Shown here piece after piece: positions 1 through 10,137 of a DNA stretch of 64,000 bases (its first letter is position 1; every line of letters begins with the position of its first letter). The DNA comes from Actinomycetota bacterium (GTDB lineage Bacteria > Actinomycetota > Coriobacteriia > Anaerosomatales > Anaerosomataceae): NCBI GenBank assembly GCA_009668945.1, contig SBEH01000002.1, positions 124,001 through 188,000 on the forward strand. The letters are read 5' to 3'. The notes beneath the pieces are model-generated. The model saw nothing but the letters and a program-made list of their open reading frames with translations. It had not been told where the DNA came from and did no database searches. The translations under genes and the position numbers were made by a program.

Positions 1-989
<989 letters not shown>

Positions 990-1835
990 CTACCGCCGGG
1001 GCCTGATCAGGCACGAGACGAGGACGGGTAGCCCCTCCACGTCGAACCCGGCGGTGGAGGCGGCTGAGGCGAGGTACTCCCACTCGGGGAGGTCCATACC
1101 GAGCACGACTGGTGGCGTCAGCTCGGTCTGGCGTGTGGGCTCCAGTGCGAGTACCAGATTGCCGCACGTGATGTTGAGCACTTCTCCCAGGGCGTCGCAT
1201 GCCTTGCCGGTCCCCACCGACCCGTCAGGGTCAGTCCCGATAGCGTTCGCGGCCATCTCTACGCACGCCTCCAGAGGAGCCGCGACGGTGATGGTGCCGT
1301 CGACGCCGCCCCTGAACGTCATCGACGCCTGGAGCAGATCGCCCTGGCCGAGTGGCGGAAGATCGCCTACGGCAGGGATCCCATCCATCATCACGAACCG
1401 CTCGAGCACTTCGGCGAACGCCGCCATCAGCTCTTCGGTCGCGGTTTCGCCCGCCGATATAGTACTTGTGACATCGTCGACCACGCGGCGGATCATCTCC
1501 GGGGTGAACGGTTTGCGCACATACGCCGAGACATCTGCGTCCTGGAGTTCGGCAATCCGCTCCGAGGAGCCCTCCGTGGTCACGACGATGACCGGGAGTT
1601 CCGCGTGGCGGTGGTCGGATCGCAGCCGGCGAAGCATCTCAACTCCGTCCATGATCGGCATGTTGATGTCTGCCAGAACCAGGTCGATCCAGTTGGCATC
1701 GACGATGTCGAGCGCTTCCTTGCCATTCCCCGCCTCGAACGTGGCCCCAACCGGGATGTCGGCAAGCCGCAGCGTCTTGATGATCATGTTGCGGATGACG
1801 TCTGAGTCATCGACGACGAGCACGTTCAAGGCCAC
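990..1835 (-). CDS. Response regulator receiver fused to CheX-like phosphatase domain
   Basis: The protein has a CheY-like receiver (about residues 1-125; VLVVDDSD, phospho-acceptor Asp 56 in LVLADINMP, Lys in RKPF) followed by a CheX/CheC-type domain. That domain keeps the ExxN phosphatase motif (GEVLNIT, Glu 218 and Asn 221). CheX dephosphorylates CheY-P in known systems; here substrate-like and phosphatase modules share one chain. I chose the GTG at 1835 because GAGAGGGTGGGG precedes it and it leaves a 16-nt gap after cheD. An ATG at 1874 would overlap cheD and add 13 unconserved-looking residues. The gene lies between cheD and cheB, so a chemotaxis adaptation role is likely. Confidence 0.88.
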   Translation of the reverse strand: MALNVLVVDDSDVIRNMIIKTLRLADIPVGATFEAGNGKEALDIVDANWIDLVLADINMPIMDGVEMLRRLRSDHRHAELPVIVVTTEGSSERIAELQDADVSAYVRKPFTPEMIRRVVDDVTSTISAGETATEELMAAFAEVLERFVMMDGIPAVGDLPPLGQGDLLQASMTFRGGVDGTITVAAPLEACVEMAANAIGTDPDGSVGTGKACDALGEVLNITCGNLVLALEPTRQTELTPPVVLGMDLPEWEYLASAASTAGFDVEGLPVLVSCLIRPRR

Positions 1836-1851
1836 GTTTCCCCACCCTCTC

Positions 1852-2343
1852 TCACAGGTCCTTGACTGCGTCACCGGACTTCACGAACGTCCGACCCGTC
1901 TCCATCTCCAACACGAGCGTGCGAGGCGCGCTGCCCCCCACGTCCTCGGCGGCGATCAGGATGTCGTTCTTCCAGAGCACCTTCCGCAGCACCATGTAGT
2001 TGCGTTCTCCAATGCGGAAAAGCCCGTCGTTGTCCATATCGGTGGCGGCTCCCGCGACCTTGGCGACGATCGACCGACGAGTTGCGCCGCGGTCGAACAT
2101 CGCTTGCAGCAACGCCGCCACGCCTGTGTCGGTATACATCGCGGGCTTGCTGGCAGCCTTCTGCGGATCCGCGCTCGAAAGCGGCATCATAGCGTGAAGC
2201 ATCCCGCCCACACAGGCCTTGGGGTCGAACAACGTGAGTCCAATGCACGAGCCCAGCGAGTAGGTGACGATGACCGACGACGGGTCGGCAGTGATGAACA
2301 TGTCGGAGATTCCGACGATGCGTTCGGAGGTCCCGGTCATCAT
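1852..2343 (-). CDS. cheD: CheD chemoreceptor glutamine deamidase
   Basis: CheD converts receptor glutamines to glutamates and in many species also stimulates the CheC/CheX phosphatases. The 163-residue product has the usual length. It has the catalytic triad with the family spacing: Thr 27 (VTYSLGSC), Cys 33 and His 50 (GGMLHAMMP). It overlaps cheR by 4 nt upstream and is followed by the receiver-CheX gene, which matches the known CheC/CheX-CheD partnership. Confidence 0.95.
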   Translation of the reverse strand: MMTGTSERIVGISDMFITADPSSVIVTYSLGSCIGLTLFDPKACVGGMLHAMMPLSSADPQKAASKPAMYTDTGVAALLQAMFDRGATRRSIVAKVAGAATDMDNDGLFRIGERNYMVLRKVLWKNDILIAAEDVGGSAPRTLVLEMETGRTFVKSGDAVKDL

Positions 2344-3158
2344 CGCCTCACGTAGGTAGCGGGCTTGAGGTATTTGAAGCCGGCGTTGATGCCGGTCAGG
2401 CTCTCCGCGTGGCCTACGATCAGAAAACCGCCCGGTCTGAGCATGCGGTGTATCTCATCGAGCAGCGCTATCCGCACCGGATCGTCGAAGTAGATCATCA
2501 CGTTGCGGCACATCACGATGTCCAGCGGCCCGGTCATCGGAAACGGCGGAGCGGCGAGATTCATCCGTCGGAAGAGCACGAGGTCCCGCAGCTCACTTCC
2601 AACCCGATACACCGCCTCCTTGCCGACGGGCGCTGAGGTCATCCATTTGCTGCGCCACTCGGCCGGTACCGTGGTGACGCGCTGCTCGCTGTAGCAGCCG
2701 TCGAGGCACCGATCGAGCACACGAGTCGAGATATCGGTCGCGAGTATCCGTATGTCGACGTCGGGGTAGCCATTCGCGACGTCGAGGAGCGTCATGGCGA
2801 GGGAGTAGGGCTCTTCGCCTGACGAGCAGGCGCACGACCAGAAGCGGAACCGGCGTTGGCCCTCGTCGAGCCACTCGCTCACGCGTTCCGCGATGAAGTC
2901 GAATTGGTGGGCCTCTCTGAAGAAGCTGGTGACGTTGGTGCAGATAGCGTCGACGAACAGGGTGAACTCGCCGCCGGTCTCGTCTGCCTCCAGCAGGTCG
3001 AGGTAGTCGTCGTACGAGCGCAGGCCCAGCGCGCGCAGGCGTTTGCCTACACGCGCCTGGACCAGCGCCTCTTTGTGCGGGCCAAGAGAGATGCCCGTCT
3101 GCTCATAGACCAGAGTCCGGAAGCGATCGAACGTCCCTATGTCGAGCGTTGACCCCAT
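2340..3158 (-). CDS. cheR: CheR chemoreceptor glutamate methyltransferase
   Basis: This is the SAM-dependent methyltransferase that methylates chemoreceptor glutamates and opposes CheB. The 272 residues match the CheR family: an N-terminal helical domain (FRTLVYEQTGISLGPHKEAL), then the Rossmann-type domain with FWSCACSSGEEPYSLAM for SAM binding and DIVMCRNVMIYF near residue 215. It begins 7 nt after the MCP stop and overlaps cheD by 4 nt (ATGA type), so it sits inside the operon. No extra TPR or receiver domain is attached. Confidence 0.96.
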   Translation of the reverse strand: MGSTLDIGTFDRFRTLVYEQTGISLGPHKEALVQARVGKRLRALGLRSYDDYLDLLEADETGGEFTLFVDAICTNVTSFFREAHQFDFIAERVSEWLDEGQRRFRFWSCACSSGEEPYSLAMTLLDVANGYPDVDIRILATDISTRVLDRCLDGCYSEQRVTTVPAEWRSKWMTSAPVGKEAVYRVGSELRDLVLFRRMNLAAPPFPMTGPLDIVMCRNVMIYFDDPVRIALLDEIHRMLRPGGFLIVGHAESLTGINAGFKYLKPATYVRR

Positions 3159-3165
3159 GGAAGAC

Positions 3166-4848
3166 CTAGAAGTCCTTCAGCTCATCGTCGTTCAGCGGCA
3201 CGACCTCTTCAGGGCGAAGGCGCGCGGCTACGCCCACCATCTGACGGCCGTTGCCGTTGCCGCCGTTCGAGTGCTGCCCGAGCATCGCATGCACCGACTG
3301 CGACAGGCGGTGGTCCACCTGGGAGTTCTGGCGGTACTGACCGGCCGCGCCCGTGTAGCCGTACTCGTCCATGCGCGACGCGGCCTTCTGGCCGCCGACG
3401 ACGATCCGTAGCTGCACGACCATCTCCTGCAGTTCGCGGGCCTGTGCGGAAAGCTCCTCGCTTGCAGATGCCGACTCCTCGGAGTTGGACGAACTCGCCT
3501 GTGTGACCCGGTCCATCTCGGAGACGGCTGTGTTGATCTGGTCGATGCCCTGCGCCTGTTCGTCGGAAGCCGCTGCCACCTCTGAGACGAGGCTCGTGAC
3601 CTTCTCGGCTTGCTCGGCGATTTGCTTCAGCAGCTCGCCAACCTCGCCGGTCACCTTCACGCCGTCGTCCGAGTTGGCCTGCGAACCCTCGATGAGCGCG
3701 GCAGTGGTCTTCGCGGCCTCTGCCGAGCGCTGCGCCAGATTGCGTACCTCCTCGGCCACGACCGCGAATCCCTTGCCGGCCTCTCCGGCGCGAGCGGCCT
3801 CGACGGCAGCGTTGAGCGCCAGCAGGTTCGTCTGGAAGGCGATCTCGTCGATGGTCTTAATGATCTTGGCGGTCGAGTCGGCAGACTCCTTGATGCGGCC
3901 GATGGCGCCGGACATCTTGTCCATGGCGTCCACGCCCTTGGTAGCGGATGCACGCGCTTCACGGGCCATCGAGTCGGCCTGCTTGCTGTTCTCGGCGTTC
4001 TGCCTGGTCATGGAGGACATCTCTTCGAGCGAGGACGAGGTCTCCTCAAGACTCGACGCCTGCTCGGAGGCGCCCTGTGCCATCTGCTGGCTCGCCTGCG
4101 CGACCTGATTCGCGGCCGAGGTCACCTGCTCAGATCCTGCAGATAGGCCGGCAATGACGCGCTCGAGCGGCTTGGTGATCGAGCGGGTGACCAGTATCCC
4201 GAGCATGACGGCTACCGCGATGCCGATGCCTGACGCGACGATCAGCACGAGCAATGATGAGCTGTAGGTCGAATCGCCGTCGGCAGACGCTGCGTCCGCC
4301 TCGTCCAGATTCGTCTGGACCACCTCGCCAAGCGCCTCTTCAGCAGGGCCGAAGAGCGGAACTACTGTGTTCAGCGCGTAGTCCAAGAACACCTGGTAGT
4401 CTTCCTCGCTCTTGGTCTCCCGGTACTGCCTGCTGAGCACGAGGGCTTGCTTTGAAGCTGCGAGCCACGCGTCCCACTTGGGCTTGAAGTCATCGTAGGC
4501 GGCCTGCTCCGCTTCGCCCTTCGGCAGCTCCTCGTATGCCGCCATGGCCTCTGCGGCGGCCTTCTCCTTCTCGTCATGATAGGCGTACGCCGCCTCCACC
4601 GACTCGTCCGAGATGGCGACTACCTCAAGTTGACGGACTGCGGCACGCATTGCCGTCTGCGCCTCGCTGATGGTCTCAACCGCGACGAGAGCAGGCATCC
4701 GGATGCCCCCGATCTCGTCGAGGCTTTCCATGATCTGCTGCATGCCGAAGTACCCGACCCCGGTGATGAGCAAGGCGATCGCGGCGACCGTAAGGAACGA
4801 CACGATCAGCTTGACGCCGATACTCCAATTCTTGAACACGCTACTCAC
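3166..4848 (-). CDS. Methyl-accepting chemotaxis protein with four-helix sensor
   Basis: This transmembrane chemoreceptor has TM1 at about residues 10-35, a periplasmic four-helix-bundle-type sensor rich in Ala and Glu (about 36-198), TM2 at about 200-222, a HAMP domain and a long cytoplasmic signalling coiled coil. The hairpin tip, [22 protein letters not shown], is the CheA/CheW contact region. A flexible C-terminal tail ends in an acidic Pro-containing segment ([14 protein letters not shown]), similar to tails that dock CheR, CheB or CheD. The ligand cannot be told from sequence. It overlaps cheW by 8 nt and precedes cheR by 7 nt, so it is probably the receptor dedicated to this array. Confidence 0.95.
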   Translation of the reverse strand: MSSVFKNWSIGVKLIVSFLTVAAIALLITGVGYFGMQQIMESLDEIGGIRMPALVAVETISEAQTAMRAAVRQLEVVAISDESVEAAYAYHDEKEKAAAEAMAAYEELPKGEAEQAAYDDFKPKWDAWLAASKQALVLSRQYRETKSEEDYQVFLDYALNTVVPLFGPAEEALGEVVQTNLDEADAASADGDSTYSSSLLVLIVASGIGIAVAVMLGILVTRSITKPLERVIAGLSAGSEQVTSAANQVAQASQQMAQGASEQASSLEETSSSLEEMSSMTRQNAENSKQADSMAREARASATKGVDAMDKMSGAIGRIKESADSTAKIIKTIDEIAFQTNLLALNAAVEAARAGEAGKGFAVVAEEVRNLAQRSAEAAKTTAALIEGSQANSDDGVKVTGEVGELLKQIAEQAEKVTSLVSEVAAASDEQAQGIDQINTAVSEMDRVTQASSSNSEESASASEELSAQARELQEMVVQLRIVVGGQKAASRMDEYGYTGAAGQYRQNSQVDHRLSQSVHAMLGQHSNGGNGNGRQMVGVAARLRPEEVVPLNDDELKDF

Positions 4849-5371
4849 CTTCCTTCTTCTCGTCGCCGCCTGCCTGCGTTGCGACGCGCTTGATCGCGCT
4901 GATCTCGTTGGCGGTCAGGACTCGATCGATATCGAGCACCATGACGACGCGGTCGTTGATCTTGCCGATCCCCAGCACGAAGTCCGTATCGACCTCGGCA
5001 CCGAACTCGGGCGTCGCCTCGATCTGGTCCTCGGCGATGTCGATAACCTCCGAGACCTCGTCGACCACGGTGCCCATGACGGTGGAGCCGGTCTTACCGG
5101 TCACCTGAACGACCACGACGCACGTCCGCTCGGTATCCTCAGCCGCGCCCATGCCGAACTTGGCCCGCAGGTCTACCACGGGGATGACCTTGCCGCGCAG
5201 GTTTATGACGCCGCGAACGAATTGCGGCGTGCGCGGAATGCGCGTGATCGGCATGATGCCGATGATCTCCTGCACCTTCAGGATGTCGAGCCCGTACTCC
5301 TCGTTGCCGAGTCTGAAGGTCAAGTGCTTGTTCGTCTTCGCGAGAGTTGCGCCCTTCTCAGTCACTCTCAC
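4841..5371 (-). CDS. cheW: CheW chemotaxis coupling protein
   Basis: CheW links chemoreceptors to the CheA kinase. The 176 residues form one CheW domain: [19 protein letters not shown], then [22 protein letters not shown]. The N terminus is about 15 residues longer than usual, and the C-terminal tail is Lys/Glu-rich. The GTG start at 5371 overlaps the cheA stop (GTGA), showing translational coupling. Confidence 0.95.
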   Translation of the reverse strand: MRVTEKGATLAKTNKHLTFRLGNEEYGLDILKVQEIIGIMPITRIPRTPQFVRGVINLRGKVIPVVDLRAKFGMGAAEDTERTCVVVVQVTGKTGSTVMGTVVDEVSEVIDIAEDQIEATPEFGAEVDTDFVLGIGKINDRVVMVLDIDRVLTANEISAIKRVATQAGGDEKKEGE

Positions 5372-7380
5372 TCACCCCCCTCCGCGTGTGCTAGTCTCAC
5401 GAGCCCGGAGACATCCAAGATGAGCCCGACCGTCCCGTCGGGCATGATCGCGCCGCCGGAGATGCCGGGCGTATTGCTTGCCGCATCTCCGAGCGGCTTG
5501 ATTACGGTCTGCTGCTGGCCGAGCAGTTCGGAGGCGACCAGTCCGGCCCGCTCCCCGTTCTCGCCGACCAGGACGACGATGCCCTCGCTCGGGTGCGGGT
5601 CGGCGTCCGAGACTTCGAAGAGCCGAGCCAGGCGGACGAGCGGCACCAGGCTGTCGTCTACCGCAAGCGCCTCACCCTTGTGGAGGACCGTCGAGACATC
5701 GGATGGATCGGGCCGGAGCGAACGCTGAATGACCAATGTTGGAAGGATGTACCGCTCGCTGCCGACCCGGAGTACCATGCCGTCGATGATGGCGAGCGTG
5801 AGCGGCAGCCGAAGCGTGAAGCGAGTACCGCTTCCCAGAGTGCTGTACACCTCGATGGTGCCGCGCAGCCCTTCTACGGTACGGCGTACCACGTCCATGC
5901 CTACGCCTCTGCCGGAGACATCGGTGACGGTGGTGACGGTCGAGAATCCGGGCACGAAGATCAGATCGTGAATCTCGCGCCTGCTGGGCGAGGCGTCTTC
6001 GGCCACGAGCCCCTGCGAGCGCGCCTTCTGAAGAATACGGTCGAGGTCGAGACCCGCGCCGTCATCCTCAACCTCCACGCATACCGAGCCACCGGCGTGA
6101 AACGCTCGCAGCCTCACCTTGCCGGTGCGCGGCTTGCCCGCGGCCACACGCGCGTCGGCACTCTCGAGCCCGTGGTCCACTGCGTTGCGCACAAGGTGCA
6201 CGAGGGGGTCGTACATGAGGTCGACCAGCGCCTTGTCGAGTTCGGTGTCCTCGCCCTCGGTCACGAACTCCACACTCTTGCCGGCTTTCTGGCCGAGATC
6301 CCGGACCAGCCGCGCCATGCGCCCGAACGTTCCTTTGAGGGGAACCATTCTCAGCGAGGTGGCCATCTCCTGCAGCTCGCGGGTTATCTTGTCGAGCCGA
6401 GAGAGCTTCTCGCCAAGCAGGCCCCAGGTGCTCGCGCTGTTGCGCGCGGACTCGCTCACCATGGCCTCGGCGATGACGAGTTCGCCGATAGTGTCGAGCA
6501 GCAGGTCGAGTCGGTCCTCGTCCACCCGGACGATCGAGTCCGCCGCCCGGCGCCCCGAAGACTCACGCGCAATCGACCCAGCGCCCCCCGGCGACCGGAC
6601 GCCTGCTTGCGCGGGCGCCGTGGTGCCGCCGGGGGCCGCGGGCCTTGTGCCGGCCTGGGGGTGGCACAGGGAAGTCGGCGCACTAACGGGTGTTCGGAAC
6701 CCCACCAGGTCGCGCATGCGATCAACAGCGGCGAACACGGCGTCGAAGGCCTGCGTGGAGAATTGCTCGATTCCCTTTCTGGGCCCGTCGAGGAACGACT
6801 CGGTGTCGTGGGCAAGCCGCTCGATCTCGCTGAAGCCGAGGAAACCGGCCATTCCCTTGATCGTGTGGAACACGCGGAAGGTGGCGTCGAGCGCATCACG
6901 GTCATCTGGCGATTGTTCGAGCGTTAGGAGCAGCGTGTCGGCGCCGTCGAGATGCTCCGTCGCACGGGTCACGAAATCGGCGATGAGTTCGGCATCCTCG
7001 GCGAGCGGGCTTCTTTCGCTGTCCTGACCGGGTTCCTCTGGCTTCGCCTCCGCCCCAGCGCGAGATCGCTCGAGAGTTGGCGTGTGGGTGAGCGCAGAGC
7101 GCGCGGTCTCGAAGCAGCCTACGACGGCTAACAGCATCGTCTGCGGGTCGGTAAGCCCACCCATGGCGTCCTGTACTGCCGACTCGGCACTCGTCATCGC
7201 GGCACGCACGACTTCGCCCCCGGGGCCCCTGCGTGTCACCCTCGCTACGCGACGGATCGCGCTCAGAAGATCATTGAGTGTGGATCGGTCGGACACATCG
7301 ACCAACACGAGTGTCTCGGCCAGTGCATCAAGCGCGGCAGAGATGCCTCTACCACGAGATTCGGTCGCCTGACCGCTCAT
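5368..7380 (-). CDS. cheA: CheA chemotaxis histidine kinase
   Basis: The central kinase of the pathway. From the ATG at 7380 (GGGGG 6 nt upstream) it has 670 residues. In order: an unusual N-terminal segment of about 120 residues, an HPt (P1) domain with phospho-acceptor His near 172 (FRVFHTIKGMAGF), a short linker in place of a clear P2 domain, the P3 dimerisation domain (DRLDLLLDTIGELVIAEAMV), and the HATPase domain (LVHLVRNAVDHGLE; DDGAGLD; GRGVGMDVV). A CheW-like P5 domain closes the protein. An upstream in-frame ATG at 7425 exists but lacks a better ribosome-binding site. It is the first gene of the operon; the 165 nt upstream (7381-7545) carry no gene and should hold the promoter. Confidence 0.95.
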   Translation of the reverse strand: MSGQATESRGRGISAALDALAETLVLVDVSDRSTLNDLLSAIRRVARVTRRGPGGEVVRAAMTSAESAVQDAMGGLTDPQTMLLAVVGCFETARSALTHTPTLERSRAGAEAKPEEPGQDSERSPLAEDAELIADFVTRATEHLDGADTLLLTLEQSPDDRDALDATFRVFHTIKGMAGFLGFSEIERLAHDTESFLDGPRKGIEQFSTQAFDAVFAAVDRMRDLVGFRTPVSAPTSLCHPQAGTRPAAPGGTTAPAQAGVRSPGGAGSIARESSGRRAADSIVRVDEDRLDLLLDTIGELVIAEAMVSESARNSASTWGLLGEKLSRLDKITRELQEMATSLRMVPLKGTFGRMARLVRDLGQKAGKSVEFVTEGEDTELDKALVDLMYDPLVHLVRNAVDHGLESADARVAAGKPRTGKVRLRAFHAGGSVCVEVEDDGAGLDLDRILQKARSQGLVAEDASPSRREIHDLIFVPGFSTVTTVTDVSGRGVGMDVVRRTVEGLRGTIEVYSTLGSGTRFTLRLPLTLAIIDGMVLRVGSERYILPTLVIQRSLRPDPSDVSTVLHKGEALAVDDSLVPLVRLARLFEVSDADPHPSEGIVVLVGENGERAGLVASELLGQQQTVIKPLGDAASNTPGISGGAIMPDGTVGLILDVSGLVRLAHAEGGE

Positions 7381-7545
7381 CGAATCCCCCGCTTTCCCAG
7401 GCCGGCCATCACGGCGGTGCCGCAAAGGCCACTCTCATCATCGGGACGGCGTTGACGGCGACCCATTAGGAGGTGGCGTCAAACGACTAGGGCATTGCCT
7501 GAGACGAGATGAGGGGAAGCCTGATAGAGCAGTGTGCCATCCGCG

Positions 7546-8001
7546 CTATCGCCGCGCGCGGCTCGGCTTCACTCCTGCGGAAGCGAGGCTTGACCGACTG
7601 CCCGCGGTCGTCCACTCGGCCAGCGCCTCATCCATCGACTCCGCATGATCGACGATCCATCTTCTGACGGTGGAGAGGAGCGGCTGGAGGGATACTCCGC
7701 CTTCAAGGCTTACGGCCGCAGCGTCCGCGAGGTCGAGCGCGAGCCGCCGGTGCGCGGCTTGATGGCTCTCTCGCTCGGGATAGACGACTGACTGCATCAA
7801 GTGCTCTTCGGCCGCCATCTCCTGACCTATGCGGTCGAGAAGGCCGCCCACGGCGCTGCTGAGTATGCTGGCAGACAGCCCGGCATGGACGGCGACTTCC
7901 ATGTCGCTCACGTACGCTGCCAGATCCTGATGGTGCGGGTCGAACCGCACATGTCCTGTAGGTGAATCCCGGATTGCACGGTTGTCCATCGGCACGATCA
8001 C
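7546..8001 (-). CDS. Haemerythrin-like protein with one altered iron ligand
   Basis: This 151-residue four-helix protein follows the haemerythrin ligand pattern: D21xxH24 (FDPHHQDL), E65 in AAEEHLM, H80 and H84 (ESHQAAH), H119 and D124 (DHAESMDE). The position four residues before the EE pair, normally His in HFxxEE, is Glu 61. The diiron site may therefore be altered. Typical bacteriohaemerythrins bind O2 or sense oxygen for chemotaxis. It follows the lone receiver gene by 5 nt. The start is uncertain: GTG 8001, GTG 7995 or ATG 7989 are all possible, none with a strong Shine-Dalgarno. Confidence 0.72.
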   Translation of the reverse strand: MIVPMDNRAIRDSPTGHVRFDPHHQDLAAYVSDMEVAVHAGLSASILSSAVGGLLDRIGQEMAAEEHLMQSVVYPERESHQAAHRRLALDLADAAAVSLEGGVSLQPLLSTVRRWIVDHAESMDEALAEWTTAGSRSSLASAGVKPSRARR

Positions 8002-8006
8002 GAAGG

Positions 8007-8384
8007 CTATACGGCCGATGTGATGTGCGTGGAGAGCGCGCGCAGCAACCGGTGCCCGGGCTCTTGCTTTGAGATGTAGCCATCAGCGCCGCACCGACTC
8101 ACTATGGCGACGAGATCCGGCTCCGGCTCAGAGGAGAAGATGACGATCCGGATGTCGGCAGCAGCGTTTCGCTTGAGTATGCGGCACATCTCATCGCCCT
8201 TGAGTCCGGGCATGTTGTAGTCCATGAGAACCAGGTCCGGGTTCGCCTGGCGTATGACCATCGCGACGCCCATCCACTGATCGCATGTGTGAACCTCGTA
8301 GCCCGACGAGCGCAAGAACTGGGCCGTCGCCGTCAGGATGAAGGGCTCGTCGTCCACTACTACAATCGTCCCCAGTCGATCCAC
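8007..8384 (-). CDS. Single-domain response regulator (CheY-like)
   Basis: This 125-residue receiver has no output domain: TIVVVDDEPF, phospho-acceptor Asp in LVLMDYNMPG, Ser in VIFSSEP and the switch Lys in ISKQEPG. I chose the GTG at 8384 because GGGGGAGG lies 6 nt upstream; the open frame runs further but that part looks non-coding. No other lone CheY was seen near the chemotaxis operon, so this may be its CheY. The haemerythrin-like gene follows 5 nt downstream. It is divergent from the NarL-type gene at 8568, with 183 nt between them for both promoters. Confidence 0.85.
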   Translation of the reverse strand: MDRLGTIVVVDDEPFILTATAQFLRSSGYEVHTCDQWMGVAMVIRQANPDLVLMDYNMPGLKGDEMCRILKRNAAADIRIVIFSSEPEPDLVAIVSRCGADGYISKQEPGHRLLRALSTHITSAV

Positions 8385-8567
8385 ACTTGTCCTCCCCCTG
8401 ACAGCCTGCGTGCGTCCGAAGCGCACAGGCCTTCCTCGCCTAGAGTCTCGACCCAACCGCGCGCTGCGGACATAGGGACATTCCTGAACGCCAGGGCGCG
8501 AATCCCTTAGGACGCATCGGGGCCCGCACATGTTACGCTCGATTCGTCGCTGACTGGGGGGAGCGCA

Positions 8568-9233
8568 GTGTCGATCCGATTGCTGCTGGTCGACGATCAC
8601 CAGATCGTGCGCGAGGGGCTGCGTAGCTTACTGGCCAAGGAGATGGATATCGAGGTCGTCGGGGAGGCCGACAACGGCCGCGATGCGCTTCGTCTGTGCG
8701 CTGCCTTCAAGCCCGACGTCGTCGTCATGGACGTCACCATGCAGGGACTGAACGGCATCGACGCGACGCGCGAGCTGACCACCGACCATCCGGATGTTCG
8801 CGTGATCGCGCTGTCCATGCACTCCGATCGCCGCTACGTGTCCGACATGTTGGCCTCCGGGGCGAGCGGCTACCTGCTGAAGGACAGCGCCTACGACGAG
8901 CTCGCAACTGGTGTTCGGACGGTGAGCAACGGTCGGTCCTACCTTTCTAAGGCGGTGTCCGACGTCGTTGTAGAGGACTACCTGGCCCGGGTCTCCAGCA
9001 GGTTGGGTCAGGCAGGGAGTCCATCTACCCGGGTACTGTCGTCCCGCGAGCGCGAGGTCCTGCAGTTGGTGGCTGAAGGACTCTCCACGAAGCAGACCGC
9101 TGCGATGCTGCACGTGAGCGTGAAGACTGTTGAGGCGCATCGTCGGCAGATCATGGACAAGCTGCGCACCTACAACGTCGCGGGACTCGTGAAGTACGCC
9201 ATAAGGGAGGGCTTGGTCCCACTCGAGGAGTAG
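8568..9233 (+). CDS. NarL/FixJ-family response regulator
   Basis: A two-component transcription factor of 221 residues. It has a receiver (IRLLLVDDHQIVREGL, Asp in DVVVMDVTMQGLNG, Lys in YLLKDSAYDEL) and a LuxR-type HTH at about 150-215 (LSSREREVLQLVAEGLSTKQ, then VSVKTVEAHRRQIMDKL). The GTG start has GGGGGGAGCG upstream. No histidine kinase is adjacent, so the partner is unknown. It is divergent from the lone receiver gene. Confidence 0.93.
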   Translation: MSIRLLLVDDHQIVREGLRSLLAKEMDIEVVGEADNGRDALRLCAAFKPDVVVMDVTMQGLNGIDATRELTTDHPDVRVIALSMHSDRRYVSDMLASGASGYLLKDSAYDELATGVRTVSNGRSYLSKAVSDVVVEDYLARVSSRLGQAGSPSTRVLSSREREVLQLVAEGLSTKQTAAMLHVSVKTVEAHRRQIMDKLRTYNVAGLVKYAIREGLVPLEE

Positions 9234-9376
9234 CACTCACGGCGGAACGCGTTGCGCCCGCCGCCCCCTCCCGTGCGGGTCTCTCAGCTTGTACCGCTCG
9301 CCAACGCACTGCCGCAGTTCGAGCGCTGTCCCGTGTGGAATAGTCCAACCGATGGCAATGGGTTCGGTAGGGCCTG

Positions 9377-9397
9377 CCCGGTGCGGAGAGCACCGGG
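9377..9397 (+). other. Intergenic stem-loop
   Basis: CCCGGTGC pairs perfectly with GCACCGGG around a 5-nt GGAGA loop, followed by GGGTTGAGGG rather than a T run. It sits in the otherwise gene-free 9234-9422 stretch, 26 nt before the next start codon. It could end transcription of the NarL gene or lie in the next leader; neither is shown. Confidence 0.45.
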
Positions 9398-9422
9398 GGG
9401 TTGAGGGTAGTGGTGACCGTCG

Positions 9423-9638
9423 ATGAGTGGAGGGCAAAGGCGAAAGACAAGGGGATGCGTTCCCATAGCTACGGGCGCATTCTTCGTCCTCGTCGGCATA
9501 CCGATGCTGCCCTGCCCCGGACCGGGGATGGCCGTCATCGGAACCGGCGTGGGCTTGATCGCCGCTGGCTTCGGAGTGAGGCTGAAGAGCCGCGCGGCGG
9601 AGACCCCATCCGAGCAGGGGCCGGTCGATCGCTCATGA
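9423..9638 (+). CDS. Small PGPGW-like transmembrane protein
   Basis: A 71-residue protein with a basic N terminus (GGQRRKTRG) and two short hydrophobic stretches around a PCPGPGMAVIGTG turn (about residues 15-50). This resembles the PGPGW putative transmembrane family, although Trp is Met here. Function is unknown. Its TGA stop overlaps the ATG of the START-like gene (ATGA), implying coupled translation. Confidence 0.65.
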   Translation: MSGGQRRKTRGCVPIATGAFFVLVGIPMLPCPGPGMAVIGTGVGLIAAGFGVRLKSRAAETPSEQGPVDRS

Positions 9639-10072
9639 GGGTGAGTCAGAGCATCTACATCGCGCGCCCCTCCGAAGACGTGTTCGCGTTCGTTGCCGAT
9701 CACAAGAACGATCACCTGTGGCGAGCCGAGCTCATCTCGACCAATGTCGAGGGCGACGTCGGCGAGGGCGTGGGTACCCACGTTCGCCAACGCGTGTCGT
9801 ATCAGGGCCGCACAGCAGAAACGCACCTCGAGGTCACCGAGTTCGAGCCCGGTAGGCGCATCTGCTTCCGCGCGCACGGCGGCGTGCGTGCTCACGGCTG
9901 CTACGACGTGAAGCCGGACGGCCCTGGCACCTACCTCACGGTCTCGGCCACAGTCGAGCTCAAGGGCGGGGCAGCGATGCTCGAGCGTTTCGTGCGGCAG
10001 GCGGTGGAGCAGGCGGCCGCGCAGGACCTCCAGCGGCTCAAGGGGGTACTCGAGGGTGCCCCAGCCACGTAG
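9635..10072 (+). CDS. SRPBCC/START-like domain protein
   Basis: The 145-residue product matches the polyketide-cyclase/START-like (SRPBCC) fold pattern. It starts with VSQSIYIARPSEDVFAFVADHKNDHLWR, continues with EVTEFEPGRRICFRAHGG and ends with a long amphipathic helix (MLERFVRQAVEQAAAQDLQRLKGVLE). Such proteins bind hydrophobic ligands. The ATG at 9635 overlaps the upstream stop codon; a longer open frame beginning near 9401 runs through the PGPGW gene in another phase and is not used. Confidence 0.8.
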   Translation: MRVSQSIYIARPSEDVFAFVADHKNDHLWRAELISTNVEGDVGEGVGTHVRQRVSYQGRTAETHLEVTEFEPGRRICFRAHGGVRAHGCYDVKPDGPGTYLTVSATVELKGGAAMLERFVRQAVEQAAAQDLQRLKGVLEGAPAT

Positions 10073-10113
10073 GCCGCGGCAGCCGCCGACGCTCCCGGGC
10101 GGGCGCGTGCTGC

Positions 10114-10119
10114 TACAAT
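10114..10119 (+). promoter_or_regulatory. Putative -10 box (TACAAT) of tRNA-Val
   Basis: TACAAT lies 18 nt before the first base of the tRNA and closely matches TATAAT. No convincing -35 is seen 16-18 nt upstream. The same hexamer occurs before the genes at 23313 and 36625. Confidence 0.5.
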
Positions 10120-10137
10120 TGCCCTCGCACCTCACCC

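Noticed and set aside
7515-7545. Sigma-54-like TGGCAC element upstream of cheA (minus strand)
   Set aside because: The downstream half does not match TTGCW with the needed spacing.
9234-9422. c-di-GMP riboswitch before the PGPGW gene
   Set aside because: Only one simple stem-loop is seen; the conserved GEMM core is absent.
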